Notes: generated by a model not told the origin, from the letters alone. Positions 9,340 through 18,227 are shown, counted from the stretch's first letter. The stretch is DNA of 64,000 bases from Candidatus Nitrotoga arctica (GCF_918378365.1 NZ_OU912926.1:744001-808000), one strand, 5' to 3'. Numbers and translations are program-made.

Positions 9340-11049
9340 ATGAATCTTAATATTTATTTCACTAATCGGTTGCGTTTGGCTTACTCCAAATCCTCCGCAC
9401 TGCTCGCCAAGTTTTGGCAAAAAAAATTCTATCTTTATCTTGCAGCACTGTTCACGTTGTTTGCCGTGCTGGATACCGTGCAATTGCATATCATTTCTGG
9501 TATGCGTCAGCAGGCTTTCGATGCGATGGTGCGCTACCGTATCATTGTGCCCAAGCCTGATAGCAATATTGTAATCGTGGACATCAATGAGGCCAGCCTT
9601 GCCGCTATGGCCAAGGACTACGGGCGTTGGCCTTGGCCGCGCCAAGTGCTGGGGGAGTTTATCGAGCAGGTCGAAAAGCAGCAACCTAAAGCAATAATAT
9701 TCGACATTTTGTTCAGCGATGCGGACATATACAATCCTGACAGCGATGCTTATTTCGACTCCGCTGTTGCTGCCACCAACAATACTTATTTCCCCTTGCT
9801 GCGTCTTGATCCGTCAAGCGATCCCTTGAGCCTGGTGAAGCCCGCCATGATTCCTGGTGTTGTGCCATTATTCAATGATGCTCAGCCGGAAGCCACCGTC
9901 GCTGTGGTACTACCACAGTTCCCGGCAGCACTTAAAAGTGGGCGTCTTGGATTGCATAATATCTATCCCGACGCGGATGGCATTGTGCGCCAGTATATTG
10001 TTTACCGCGACGATTATGGATGGAAACTGCCGTCATTGCCAGCGCGAGTGGCGCGTGATTTCGGCTGGTCTGAGCCTGCTGCACAAAGCGTTCTGCTCAA
10101 TTGGCGCGGCCCGCCATTCTCTTATAAATATGTCAGTTTCCACGACGTGTTCATGGACGGGGGCAGTAAGGAAAAAAAGCGCCCGCAAGACGAATTCAAA
10201 AACAAAATCGTCATTATCGGCTCCACTGCGCCCAGTTTGTTCGACATTAAACCCACGCCTATGAGCAAAATGCACCCGGGCGTGGAAATTCTTGCTACCG
10301 CCATAGATAACTTTAAACATAATGATTACCTGCGTTTTCCTGAAGCACGCGTGGTTTATTTTTTGCTAACACTGTGCATTATTTGGGCCACAGCTTGGGG
10401 CTTTTATAACAACGTCGGGCGCAGCAAAATAGACGTATTATTTGGCGCGTCGCAATTTATATTGATGGGTATTTCTTATGCCAGTATTAATTTTGCCGAT
10501 ACTTATATCAACATCACTGGGCCGGTGACATTAGGGCTTATTTATTTTGCCATCGCACGTGTGTATTCTGCCGCCACTGGCAAGATGCTGGAACAAAGCA
10601 TGGTGCGTTATTCCACCGAGCGTGAGGGTGAATTACATGCCACGTTGTTATTAATTCGCCTTGACGTAGCTCAAAATATACTGACCGATGCAATGATGGA
10701 AAAAATCCGCTACGGCCTTGAAAATACTGGAATTGAACAGAAAAGCGTGGAAGTGCTGAGGGGTTATCAAAAAGGCTTGTGGGATTTATTCGAAAAGACA
10801 TTCACGATTTCCTGGATAGTGAATCAGGAAGATGCGAATGGCGCTGCACGGGTGACAGAGGATGTTGCAGCGGTGATCGCTGCGTTCCCGCAACTGTTAA
10901 GCAAATGTATAATTGCCCCTGACATTGCGGTTAGCTGGTTTGTACATCAAGGGAAAATTTCCGGGGGCAAAGAGGCGCGCGATTGTTGGCGCGTGATGTT
11001 TGCTGAAGCATTGCTGCGTTGGAATGAACAACAAGAGAAGGCACTATGA
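9340..11049 (+). CDS. CHASE2-domain membrane sensor protein
   Basis: CHASE2 is an extracytoplasmic sensory domain usually attached to adenylate cyclases, kinases or diguanylate cyclases. This 569-residue protein has an N-terminal transmembrane helix (about residues 28-48) and a CHASE2 domain (about 55-325) recognisable by VIVDINEASLAAM, GRWPWPRQVL, IFDILFSD, NIYPDADGIVR and the KIVIIGSTAPSLFD strand. Three closely spaced transmembrane helices (about 335-410) follow, then a 155-residue cytoplasmic tail. The tail has no cyclase, GGDEF or kinase motif that I can see, so the output is unknown. It overlaps the next gene by 4 bases (ATGA), so it is translationally coupled to the SH3 protein. Confidence 0.85.
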   Translation: MNLNIYFTNRLRLAYSKSSALLAKFWQKKFYLYLAALFTLFAVLDTVQLHIISGMRQQAFDAMVRYRIIVPKPDSNIVIVDINEASLAAMAKDYGRWPWPRQVLGEFIEQVEKQQPKAIIFDILFSDADIYNPDSDAYFDSAVAATNNTYFPLLRLDPSSDPLSLVKPAMIPGVVPLFNDAQPEATVAVVLPQFPAALKSGRLGLHNIYPDADGIVRQYIVYRDDYGWKLPSLPARVARDFGWSEPAAQSVLLNWRGPPFSYKYVSFHDVFMDGGSKEKKRPQDEFKNKIVIIGSTAPSLFDIKPTPMSKMHPGVEILATAIDNFKHNDYLRFPEARVVYFLLTLCIIWATAWGFYNNVGRSKIDVLFGASQFILMGISYASINFADTYINITGPVTLGLIYFAIARVYSAATGKMLEQSMVRYSTEREGELHATLLLIRLDVAQNILTDAMMEKIRYGLENTGIEQKSVEVLRGYQKGLWDLFEKTFTISWIVNQEDANGAARVTEDVAAVIAAFPQLLSKCIIAPDIAVSWFVHQGKISGGKEARDCWRVMFAEALLRWNEQQEKAL

Positions 11050-11552
11050 GTTCGATCAAGTTAGGAATTGTTCTAGTCGCTGTACTGGCTATGCCTGCAT
11101 TTGCCGCTGAAACAGGAAGTGTGATCAGGGCCGATGGAATCAAGGTCGAGCCGTTCCGAGATGCTAAAACAATTGCTACGCTATCGGTGGGCGATAAAGT
11201 GGAAATTGTTAATAAAAATGGTGGCTGGCTACAAATAAAAAGCCCAAAGGGCAAGGGCTGGGTGCATATGTTGAATGTTCGCAAAGGCGATATGCGTAAG
11301 GATTCTAGTGATATAGGCGGACTCTTGGGCATGGCGTCGGGGCGTGCAGGAACAGGAAAAGTAGTTGCCACTACAGGTATCCGCGGACTCGACGAAGTAG
11401 AATTGCAATCCGCTAAATATAATGAGACCGAACTGAATCTGGTCGAGTCGTATGCCATAAACCGAGCTGAAGCCCAAGTGTTCGCCACTCAAGGGAAGCT
11501 TGTTGCGCGTAAATTCGATTACCTTCCTTCCCCAGATGTCTCCCCAGAATAA
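11046..11552 (+). CDS. Exported SH3-domain protein
   Basis: This is probably a periplasmic SH3b-fold protein; such domains bind peptidoglycan or protein partners. The 168-residue product has a signal peptide (LGIVLVAVLAMPAFA-AE). An SH3b module follows at about residues 27-80 (V-VEPFRDAKTIATLSVGDKVEIV through WLQIKSPKGKGWV), then a conserved helical C-terminus (Y-ETELNLVESYAI). It sits between the CHASE2 protein and an M48 protease, with a 4-base overlap upstream and a 12-base gap downstream. The three form one transcription unit in which this protein may act as the periplasmic partner. The function is inferred from context only. Confidence 0.75.
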   Translation: MSSIKLGIVLVAVLAMPAFAAETGSVIRADGIKVEPFRDAKTIATLSVGDKVEIVNKNGGWLQIKSPKGKGWVHMLNVRKGDMRKDSSDIGGLLGMASGRAGTGKVVATTGIRGLDEVELQSAKYNETELNLVESYAINRAEAQVFATQGKLVARKFDYLPSPDVSPE

Positions 11553-11564
11553 AGGATCGCTCTG

Positions 11565-12431
11565 ATGAAAGCGATAATGAAATACTTGTTGGTTACGATA
11601 TTGACGTTTCTTTGTAGTGCTGTTTGGAGCTTTGATTTCGAGGAGGAATTCAAGAAAGTTCTTAAGGATGGCGTGCAAAAAAAGATTGAAGAAAAATCTG
11701 ACGCCGCAACAAGTAGTGCATTATTAGTGGTTGTCGGGATTTCGCAGGAAGAGGAAATTACAATAGGTCGACAAATTGCGGGCAACTTGCTGGGTGCATC
11801 CGCGCTTGTCAAAGATCAGAACTTGCAGATATATGTCAATAAGGTCGGGCGTTGGGTGGCAAATCAAAGCGAGCGTCCCGATTTGACTTGGCATTTCGGT
11901 GTGATTGAATCGAGCGATGTTAATGCTTTCGCCGCACCGGGAGGTTATATTTTCCTGACTCGCGGGCTGTATAGCTTATTGCAAAATGAGGCAGAACTGG
12001 CCGGGGTACTGGGGCACGAAATTGGCCATGTTATCCGCAAGCATCATTTAAAAATTTTACAGAAAAGCAGCCTGGTAGACTTGGGCGGAAAATTAATTTC
12101 CAAGCGGATCGGCGGCAATGACAAAGTACAGAAACTGATTGGTAACGGTGCGGAAATTGTGGCACGTTCGCTCGACAAAAACGCCGAGTTCGAGGCTGAC
12201 CGCATCGCGGTGGTGCTTGCCGCGCGCGCCGGTTATGACGCCTTTGCTTTGCCCGAAGTGCTTCAGCAAATAGGTCATTTTTCCAAAGATGACGGCAGCG
12301 TGGCGCTGCTGTTCAAAACACATCCCCATCCAGATGACCGATTAGAAAAGTTGGGGCTTGTCATGAATGCGCGCTTAGAAGATGTAAAAGGGAAAACGCT
12401 GGAGACGCGATTTTATCGCATCAAACCTTAG
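11565..12431 (+). CDS. M48 family zinc metalloprotease
   Basis: This is a periplasmic Zn peptidase of the M48 group (BepA/YfgC- and LoiP-like), a family involved in envelope protein quality control. The 288-residue protein has a signal peptide (YLLVTILTFLCSAVWS). The M48 core includes V-AFAAPGGYIFLTRGL, the zinc motif HEIGH at about residues 151-155, and the third-ligand helix EFEADRIAV near 209. The C-terminus keeps the THPHPDDRL motif. No TPR extension is present, so it is a short form. It is preceded by the CHASE2 and SH3 genes, a trio likely to work together at the envelope. Confidence 0.9.
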   Translation: MKAIMKYLLVTILTFLCSAVWSFDFEEEFKKVLKDGVQKKIEEKSDAATSSALLVVVGISQEEEITIGRQIAGNLLGASALVKDQNLQIYVNKVGRWVANQSERPDLTWHFGVIESSDVNAFAAPGGYIFLTRGLYSLLQNEAELAGVLGHEIGHVIRKHHLKILQKSSLVDLGGKLISKRIGGNDKVQKLIGNGAEIVARSLDKNAEFEADRIAVVLAARAGYDAFALPEVLQQIGHFSKDDGSVALLFKTHPHPDDRLEKLGLVMNARLEDVKGKTLETRFYRIKP

Positions 12432-12492
12432 CTCCGCTTTGTTTATATTCTGTTCGTTATGCCATCCATTAAATAGAGAATGAGGAGATCGT

Positions 12493-14244
12493 TTGCCCAG
12501 TATCGCCCACATTAGTCTGACATTTGTCGGGTTAATGTGGGTTTTGCCGTTTTTGTATTATTACCATGCCTATCCGCTCACTACGTTCTATCAGGAATGG
12601 AGTGCCGCTGTTCTTGGGCTATGTGCCATGCCTCTGCTGGTGACAAAACGTTATTGGCTACAACCGGAACTTCCGCTCATCGTTTTGTTGCCTATAGGGC
12701 TGCTGCTGGTAGGCATGATGCAGTTTGTGTTGGGCAGGGTGAGCTATTTTGATCAGATTTTGTTGCTCGCCCTGTACTTGCTATGGGCGGCGCTACTCAT
12801 GATGCTCGGTCAACGCCTGCGCGAGGAATTGGGTTTGCCTACATTGGTGACAGCGCTGGCTTCATTCCTGCTGGTGGGGGCTGAACTCAATGCTGTGGCC
12901 GGCATATTGCAACATTATCGCTGGCATACTTTTTTGGATGCTGTGGTTACCGTCAAGATTTCCGTAGCTGTTTATGGCAATGTGGCTCAGCCCAACCATT
13001 TTGCCAATTACATTTCACTGGGGTTAATCTCATTGGGTTTGTTGCACGTGCGCAGCCTGCTACGCGCCCGGTATGTTGCGCTGTTGGTCATGCCACTACT
13101 ATTCGTTTTGGTATTGAGCGGCTCGCGTAGCGTCTGGTTGTATTTACTGCTTATGGCGGGTATGGCCTGGTTGTGGCAGCGTAGCGATAAATCTTGTTTG
13201 CCCCTTTTGCGTTATACCTTGTTGCTGTTGCTGGGCTTCGGTTTGATGCATGGAGTGGTGCAAATTCCTTGGCTGGAAGGGGCGGCCGGCAGTATTACTA
13301 CGATGCGGCGTCTGTTTGGTGAAGGGACTGGCGGCAGCATCCGGTTGTATTTGTGGCGAGAAGGATGGCAGATATTTACCCAGTTTCCTTTGCTGGGGGC
13401 GGGTTTTGGCCAGTTTGCATGGCAGCATTTTCAGCTCGGCCCGGTTTTGCAGAACACCAGCATTGTCGGTCTATATAATAATGCGCATTCATTGGTAATG
13501 CAGATTGCCGCAGAAATGGGCTTGGCTGGCTTGCTTATTCTATTAGGTATGCTGGCGATGTGGCTAATTCAATGTGGTCGTTCACAGCGTACCGTTTACC
13601 ATTGGTGGGGATACGCCTTGCTTGGCGTGTTGGCAATACACAGCCTGTTGGAATATCCGTTATGGTATGCCTATTTTTTTGGGGTGGCGGCGCTTATTCT
13701 GGGCATGCTGGATACCACCATTTTTCGCTTGAAATTACGCGGTATGGGACGTCTGGCGCTGGCGGCCATACTGTTGCTGGGGGCGTTCTCTTTAGTGCAC
13801 CTGTTGCAGAACTACCGTAATCTGGAAATGCTAAGGGAAGTGAGGCAGGCCGTAAGCAAAGACGGTTATTTTTGGCATGAGGATCTAATGGCGGCACATG
13901 TGCAAATCCCGTTACGCCCTTATTTTGATTTGTTCAGGAGTGGAAATATAAAGGTGGGCGCCGACGATCTCGCTGACAAGCGTATATTGAATGAGAGAGT
14001 GATGTCTTTTGCACCGATTAGTTTAGTGGTGTACCGCGAGGCACTTCTGATGGCAATGTCCGGTGAGCAGGCGGCGGCACAATTGCAGATGGAACGTGCT
14101 ATCTGGTCATATCCCGATGATTTCCAGGCGATGCGTAAAGAGTTGAGTGCGTTGGCACAGAAAAGCCCCGAGAACTTCGCTGCTCTGCTAGAATTTGCCC
14201 TCCAAAAATACGAGGAGCGGCAGCATGCAGTTCATGCAAGATAA
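12493..14244 (+). CDS. PglL/Wzy-family O-antigen ligase or O-oligosaccharyltransferase
   Basis: This is a polytopic inner-membrane protein that transfers or polymerises lipid-linked glycans in the periplasm. It is 583 residues long, with about 10-12 transmembrane helices over the first 430 residues and a soluble C-terminal tail of about 150. Diagnostic stretches are YGNVAQPNHFANYISLGL (PglL-type N-terminal motif), VLSGSRSVWLYLL, the large periplasmic loop with GAGFGQFAWQHF and NNAHSLVMQIAAEMGL, and HSLLEYPLWYAYFFG. These fit the Wzy_C plus PglL architecture. The start is TTG at 12493 behind a strong gaggag. Its target, pilin or lipid A core, cannot be told from the sequence. It overlaps the next gene by 20 bases. 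Confidence 0.82.
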   Translation: MPSIAHISLTFVGLMWVLPFLYYYHAYPLTTFYQEWSAAVLGLCAMPLLVTKRYWLQPELPLIVLLPIGLLLVGMMQFVLGRVSYFDQILLLALYLLWAALLMMLGQRLREELGLPTLVTALASFLLVGAELNAVAGILQHYRWHTFLDAVVTVKISVAVYGNVAQPNHFANYISLGLISLGLLHVRSLLRARYVALLVMPLLFVLVLSGSRSVWLYLLLMAGMAWLWQRSDKSCLPLLRYTLLLLLGFGLMHGVVQIPWLEGAAGSITTMRRLFGEGTGGSIRLYLWREGWQIFTQFPLLGAGFGQFAWQHFQLGPVLQNTSIVGLYNNAHSLVMQIAAEMGLAGLLILLGMLAMWLIQCGRSQRTVYHWWGYALLGVLAIHSLLEYPLWYAYFFGVAALILGMLDTTIFRLKLRGMGRLALAAILLLGAFSLVHLLQNYRNLEMLREVRQAVSKDGYFWHEDLMAAHVQIPLRPYFDLFRSGNIKVGADDLADKRILNERVMSFAPISLVVYREALLMAMSGEQAAAQLQMERAIWSYPDDFQAMRKELSALAQKSPENFAALLEFALQKYEERQHAVHAR

Positions 14245-14635
14245 TATCTGGATGATTTTAGTGGCGGTGAGTAGCGGTTTGCTGTTGTTATGGTCGTTTA
14301 TTGGCAACAGCATACGGGGGGTAAAAGAAGTAAGTAGTGCTGCCGCCCTGCAACTGATCAACTACAAGAATGCATTGGTTCTGGATGTGCGCGAAGCGGG
14401 AGAATTTAATGCCGGGCATGTTCTGAATGCGAAACAAATTCCGTTGGGCAAGCTTGATGAGAGTATTGGAGAATTAGAACGCTATCGTACGCAACCCATC
14501 GTAGTGATGGACAGCAGTGGTCTACGCTCGTCTGCAGCATGTGTGTTGCTAAACAAGCATGGATTTGAGTTGGCGTATAATTTGGTGGGTGGCGTGTCGG
14601 CTTGGCAAAAGGCTGGCTTGCCATTGAAAAAATAG
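14225..14635 (+). CDS. Membrane-anchored rhodanese-like protein, catalytic Cys absent
   Basis: Rhodanese domains move sulfane sulfur through an active-site cysteine. This 136-residue protein has one N-terminal transmembrane helix (MILVAVSSGLLLLWSFIG) and a single rhodanese domain (VLDVREAGEFNAGHV, IPLGKL, NLVGGVSAWQKAGLP). Where the family has C-x-x-G-x-R-S, it reads D-S-S-G-L-R-S. The thiol nucleophile is missing, so it is unlikely to be a sulfurtransferase and may be structural or regulatory. The ATG at 14225 follows gaggag by 7 bases and overlaps the ligase gene; upstream in-frame starts lack this site. grxC starts 2 bases after its stop. Confidence 0.85.
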   Translation: MQFMQDNIWMILVAVSSGLLLLWSFIGNSIRGVKEVSSAAALQLINYKNALVLDVREAGEFNAGHVLNAKQIPLGKLDESIGELERYRTQPIVVMDSSGLRSSAACVLLNKHGFELAYNLVGGVSAWQKAGLPLKK

Positions 14636-14637
14636 CG

Positions 14638-14895
14638 ATGCCCAAGGTATTAATGTATTGCACCGCAGTATGTCCGTATTGCGTGCTGGCCGAGCGGCTG
14701 TTGCGCGCCCGAGGTGTAACGGAAATCGAAAAAATACGTGTGGATCTGCAACCGGAGCAGCGTCGGCTAATGATGGAAATTACCGGGTGTCGCACCGTGC
14801 CGCAAATTTACATAGGCACACGCCTTGTTGGTACCTACGATAACTTGGTGGCGTTGGAGCATAGTGGTGAATTAAGTCAGTTATTGAATAGTTAA
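14638..14895 (+). CDS. grxC: Glutaredoxin 3
   Basis: This is a small cytoplasmic glutathione-dependent disulfide reductase. The 85-residue product has the classical dithiol active site CPYC near residues 11-14, the cis-proline motif TVPQIYIG and the C-terminal G-YDNLVALE-SGELS of bacterial glutaredoxin 3. The ATG at 14638 lies 2 bases after the rhodanese stop. An upstream TTG would add 12 residues encoded inside the previous gene and is rejected. The rhodanese-grxC-secB-gpsA order is typical for betaproteobacteria and suggests one operon. Confidence 0.93.
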   Translation: MPKVLMYCTAVCPYCVLAERLLRARGVTEIEKIRVDLQPEQRRLMMEITGCRTVPQIYIGTRLVGTYDNLVALEHSGELSQLLNS

Positions 14896-14918
14896 TTTAA
14901 AAATGAAGGATAAATATA

Positions 14919-15401
14919 ATGAGTGAAGAAGCAGCATCTGAACAGCAACAACCCCTATTCAATATCGAGAAACTGTATGTGAAAGACCTGTCGCTGGAAA
15001 GCCCTAATGCGCCGAGTATTTTTTTGGAACGCGAAAATCCGAAAATTGACCTGCAATTAAATACTCAGAGCCATTTTATGGAAGAGGGTCTATATGAAGT
15101 AACCGTCACTGTTACAGTTACCGCCAAACTACCGGAAAAAGACAAAGTGATGTTTTTGATCGAAGCCAAACAGGCCGGTATTTTCCAAGTGCGCAATCTG
15201 CCCCCGGAAGAGCTGGAGTCGGTATTGGCGATCATCTGCCCTAATATTCTTTATCCCTATCTTCGGGAAGTGGTATCGAATATGGCGATTCACGCCGGGT
15301 TTACGCCCGTGTTGCTCAATCCGATCAATTTCGAAGCGTTGTACCAGCAGCAGAAACAGCAGCAAGCACAGGCACAGGCCGCAACGAATACCCAGCATTG
15401 A
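14919..15401 (+). CDS. secB: Protein-export chaperone SecB
   Basis: This is a tetrameric cytoplasmic chaperone that keeps presecretory proteins unfolded and hands them to SecA. The 160-residue product matches the family in length and motifs: F-IEKLYVKDLSLESPNAP, the LNTQSH strand, EVTVTVTVTAKL, the QAGIF-VRNLP region, the C-P-ILYPYLREVVSNM helix and the GFTPVLLNPINF motif. An acidic/Gln-rich N-terminus and a Gln/Ala-rich C-terminal tail flank the core. An aaggataa Shine-Dalgarno lies just before the ATG. Confidence 0.96.
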   Translation: MSEEAASEQQQPLFNIEKLYVKDLSLESPNAPSIFLERENPKIDLQLNTQSHFMEEGLYEVTVTVTVTAKLPEKDKVMFLIEAKQAGIFQVRNLPPEELESVLAIICPNILYPYLREVVSNMAIHAGFTPVLLNPINFEALYQQQKQQQAQAQAATNTQH

Positions 15402-15403
15402 AA

Positions 15404-15850
15404 ATGAAACTGTCTGTCACTTTAACCCTGTTTATTGCTTTAGTTACAGCAGCAGGTTCCGCGCGTGCGCTGGACTATGCGTCTGTCGCGGTCAGTTCCG
15501 CCATTCTTTATGATGCGCCCTCGCTTAAAGCAAAAAAAATCTTTGTGGTTAACCGTTACTTGCCGCTGGAGCAGGTGGTTAGCTTGGATGATTGGGTTAA
15601 AGTACGTGACAGTTCCGGTAGCTTGGCGTGGATAGAAAAACATGCCTTAAACAGCAAGCGTTTTGTGGCAGTGATAACACCACTTGCCACGGTGTATCAG
15701 TCGGCAGAGACGGATGCGCCGGTAGCGTTCAATACACGTCAGCAAGTAGCGCTGGAATGGTTAGAGAGTTCGGGCAATGGCTGGGTCAAAGTACGTCATC
15801 CGGATGGTATGACAGGCTTTGTGAGGGCGACCGAAGTGTGGGGCGATTAG
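15404..15850 (+). CDS. Exported SH3-domain protein (secB-gpsA interval)
   Basis: A 148-residue predicted periplasmic protein. A signal peptide (LTLFIALVTAAGSARA-LDY) is followed by two SH3b-like repeats, about residues 25-75 (ILYDAPSLKAKKIFVVNRYLPLE through WVKVRDSSGSLAWIE) and 85-148 (ATVYQSAETDAPVAF through WVKVRHPDGMTGFV). The two halves share the W-V-K-V-R core strand, so the protein looks like an internal duplication. The ATG at 15404 lies 2 bases after the secB stop, and an in-frame TTG overlaps that stop. The gene commonly stands between secB and gpsA in this group; its role is unknown, probably in the cell envelope. Confidence 0.78.
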   Translation: MKLSVTLTLFIALVTAAGSARALDYASVAVSSAILYDAPSLKAKKIFVVNRYLPLEQVVSLDDWVKVRDSSGSLAWIEKHALNSKRFVAVITPLATVYQSAETDAPVAFNTRQQVALEWLESSGNGWVKVRHPDGMTGFVRATEVWGD

Positions 15851-15865
15851 CCGTCTCCGTATACG

Positions 15866-16870
15866 ATGAACATTACTATACTCGGTGCTGGCGCATGGGG
15901 CAGCGCGCTGGCTATCAATTTGTCTGCGCGTCATTGTGTCACATTGTGGGCGTGCGACGCGGCGCAAATCGAAGCAATGCGTGCCACCGGCTACAATCAG
16001 CGTTATCTGCCGGAAATTTCATTGCCGCAGGAACTGAACCTTACTGCTGACTTGCATGCCGCATTCACGAGTGCGGAATTAATATTGGTTGCTGTGCCCA
16101 TTGCTGCACTGCGCGCCACGCTACAGCAGATCGCGACAATTTCCCTACCAATCCCGGTAATCTGGGCATGCAAGGGATTCGAGGCGGGTACCACACAGCT
16201 ACCGCATCAAGTGGCCGCAGAAATCTTACCGCAAAATTTTCCCCGCGGCGTGCTGTCCGGGCCGAGCTTCGCTTTGGAAGTGGCGCGCAGGCTTCCCACG
16301 GCCATGATTTTGGCATCTATGGATGGCAAATTTGCCAAGCAGGTGGCGCAATCCCTGCATCATTCGTCCTTGCGTATCTACTCGAGCACCGATGTGATGG
16401 GTGTAGAAGTGGGGGGTGCTGTCAAGAACGTGCTGGCCATTGCCGCTGGTATCGCCGAAGGCATGGGTTATGGGCAAAATGCACGTGCCGGGTTGATTAC
16501 GCGCGGGCTGGCGGAAATGACAAGGTTGGGATTGAAAATGGGTGTGCGTGCGGAAACCTTGAGTGGGTTGTCTGGCGCCGGGGATTTGATTTTGACTTGC
16601 ACTGGACACCTGTCTCGCAACCGACAGGTGGGCATTTTGCTGGCACAACAGCAGGCGTTGCCGGATATCCTGAGCCAACTGGGTCACGTGGCGGAGGGAG
16701 TCTATACCGTTCGTGAAGTGCATCACCTGGCGCAACGCCTGGGCGTATACATGCCGATTTGTGCGGCGGTTTACAGCGTATTATATGAGCAGGTTCCGGC
16801 AGCGAGCGCGGTCGAGGCCTTGCTCAATCGTGCGCCCAACTCCGAATTTAACTCACTGCTGTCCGGTTAA
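15866..16870 (+). CDS. gpsA: Glycerol-3-phosphate dehydrogenase [NAD(P)+]
   Basis: GpsA reduces dihydroxyacetone phosphate to sn-glycerol-3-phosphate, the backbone for phospholipids. The 334-residue protein has the Rossmann motif GAGAWGSALA at residues 7-16, the conserved ACKGFE and GVLSGPSFALEVA segments, the catalytic lysine in GGAVKNVLAIAAGI, and SGLSGAGDLILTCTGHLSRN at the substrate site. The start at 15866 lies 15 bases after the SH3 gene stop and is probably co-transcribed with it. In related chromosomes I would expect trmL/comF next; here about 20 kb of accessory DNA intervenes. Confidence 0.96.
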   Translation: MNITILGAGAWGSALAINLSARHCVTLWACDAAQIEAMRATGYNQRYLPEISLPQELNLTADLHAAFTSAELILVAVPIAALRATLQQIATISLPIPVIWACKGFEAGTTQLPHQVAAEILPQNFPRGVLSGPSFALEVARRLPTAMILASMDGKFAKQVAQSLHHSSLRIYSSTDVMGVEVGGAVKNVLAIAAGIAEGMGYGQNARAGLITRGLAEMTRLGLKMGVRAETLSGLSGAGDLILTCTGHLSRNRQVGILLAQQQALPDILSQLGHVAEGVYTVREVHHLAQRLGVYMPICAAVYSVLYEQVPAASAVEALLNRAPNSEFNSLLSG

Positions 16871-17228
16871 ACGAAAGGGCGAATCGCTGAAAGCCATGAT
16901 GGACTCAGAATTCCAAGCAATGAAGGGTGTTTCCGATTTGAACGGCGAAGAGCGGTTCTAGTAGTCTCCCAGTTTTTCTGCCGGAGGCTGCCAGGAATGA
17001 ACATCGACAAAACGCTGTTTGCTCAACTCATGGACTTCCTTCCCTGGAAGACCTTTCTTGCACATAGAAAGAATATTCCCCGGAAAAGCTATGCGCTATA
17101 GTAAGCTTCCTTTAGCCGTTGTACTTCGAACTTGAACTCATAGGGTAAGTTGAGAGCGGGTAAAATTCAACGCGCAGCTAGGCTTAGATTTATAATCTTT
17201 CAGCAACCAATCAATTTATGGAACGATC
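16871..17228. other. Intergenic region downstream of gpsA
   Basis: About 358 bases without a convincing gene. A short frame (ATG at about 16900, about 20 codons, ending near 16961) is too small and lacks a ribosome-binding site. No tRNA cloverleaf, T-run terminator or long dyad was recognised. This is where core synteny stops and accessory DNA begins. The promoter of the DUF3617 gene must lie in its second half. Confidence 0.35.
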
Positions 17229-18224
17229 ATGAACAAATACTTTACCGCCATTCTAGTCATGATGATCAGTATGTTGGGTGCTGTGGCATATGCCGCACCT
17301 GGTGAATACTGGGAAATCTCTTCCAAGATGGAAATTCCTGGCATGCCTTTCGCGATGCCCGCCACTACGACGAAAGTGTGCCTAGCCAAAGGTGGGGAAA
17401 GCGATCCCAGAAAGACCTCTGGCGACAAGAACTGCCAGATGACTGACATCAAAACCGTCGGTAATAAAGTCTTGTGGAAAGCACGTTGCGACCATAATGG
17501 TGAGGTGATGACAGGCAGCGGCGAGCAAACTGCTACCCCCAACAGTTATGCAGGCAAGATGCAGCTATCAGGCAAATCAGGAGGTCAAGACTTTAACATG
17601 AACATGGCTTTCAGCGGCAAGCGCATTGGAGGAGCTTGTGATTCGGAAGAGATGCTTGTTAAAGCAAAAGCGCAAATGTGTGACACTTCAGCTTACGACA
17701 GCACGGCTGCCTGGATTGGCAGTGCTGATCACATCTTTTCCAACTGCGCCGATCAGCGCAAAAAATTGTGCGATATCGTGCGCAAGGATGTCTCCAAAGA
17801 TGCGCAAACCTATGCCCTACTACTTCAGCATGATCAACAATCAAAAAGCGCTTCTATCGCCAAAGAGTGCAAGCTGGATATGGCTGCCACCACCAAGACG
17901 ATTTGCAAGGGGCTCAACAGCAATAATTATCAGCAGCTATCTGCATACTGTCCGGCAGAAGCCAAGGTTTATCGCGAGGAAAAACGCCGCAAAGAATGCG
18001 AGGGCCGCAGCTATACTGGCAAGACCAGTGCTGAGAACATTCGATTATGCATGAGCGGCATGAAAGACGTTGTGGATGACAACAAGCCAAGTGAAGCGGA
18101 TGCTTCCCATGACTTGAGCAAATCCTCTGCAAACAACCCAGTCAACGACAAGTCCTCTGCAAACAACCCAGTCAATGGTATGTTGGAAGGTGTCAAAAAA
18201 TTGAAGGGTATGTTTGGCTTTTAA
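17229..18224 (+). CDS. DUF3617 family exported protein
   Basis: The 331-residue protein has a signal peptide (MISMLGAVAYA-APG). A DUF3617 domain of unknown function occupies about residues 20-150: it opens GEYWEISSKMEIPGMPFAMP, has a run of paired cysteines (VCL, NCQM, ARCDH, ACDSEE) and the GKMQLSGKSGG strand. The next 130 residues form a second Cys-rich helical region (C-DTSAYDSTAAWI, LCDIVRKDV, ICKGLNS, YCPAEAKVY). Near the C-terminus the peptide SANNPVN occurs twice, encoded by a 30-base direct repeat. The predicted location is the periplasm. A D,D-carboxypeptidase gene starts 3 bases after its stop, suggesting co-transcription. Confidence 0.75.
   Translation: MNKYFTAILVMMISMLGAVAYAAPGEYWEISSKMEIPGMPFAMPATTTKVCLAKGGESDPRKTSGDKNCQMTDIKTVGNKVLWKARCDHNGEVMTGSGEQTATPNSYAGKMQLSGKSGGQDFNMNMAFSGKRIGGACDSEEMLVKAKAQMCDTSAYDSTAAWIGSADHIFSNCADQRKKLCDIVRKDVSKDAQTYALLLQHDQQSKSASIAKECKLDMAATTKTICKGLNSNNYQQLSAYCPAEAKVYREEKRRKECEGRSYTGKTSAENIRLCMSGMKDVVDDNKPSEADASHDLSKSSANNPVNDKSSANNPVNGMLEGVKKLKGMFGF
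18121..18180 (+). repeat. 30-base tandem duplication inside the DUF3617 gene
   Basis: Two adjacent 30-base units share an identical core, tcctctgcaaacaaccca followed by gtcaa, at 18123 and 18153. The duplication keeps frame and repeats the residues SSANNPVN in a low-complexity tail, so it should change length without disrupting the protein. Confidence 0.85.
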
Positions 18225-18227
18225 AGC

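Noticed and set aside
9340..11049. CHASE2 protein as an adenylate cyclase
   Set aside because: The tail after the third transmembrane helix is only about 155 residues and has none of the class III cyclase metal or base-recognition motifs.
16871..17228. tRNA or integrase attachment site at the start of the accessory block
   Set aside because: No cloverleaf, CCA-adjacent T-arm motif or integrase gene could be identified.
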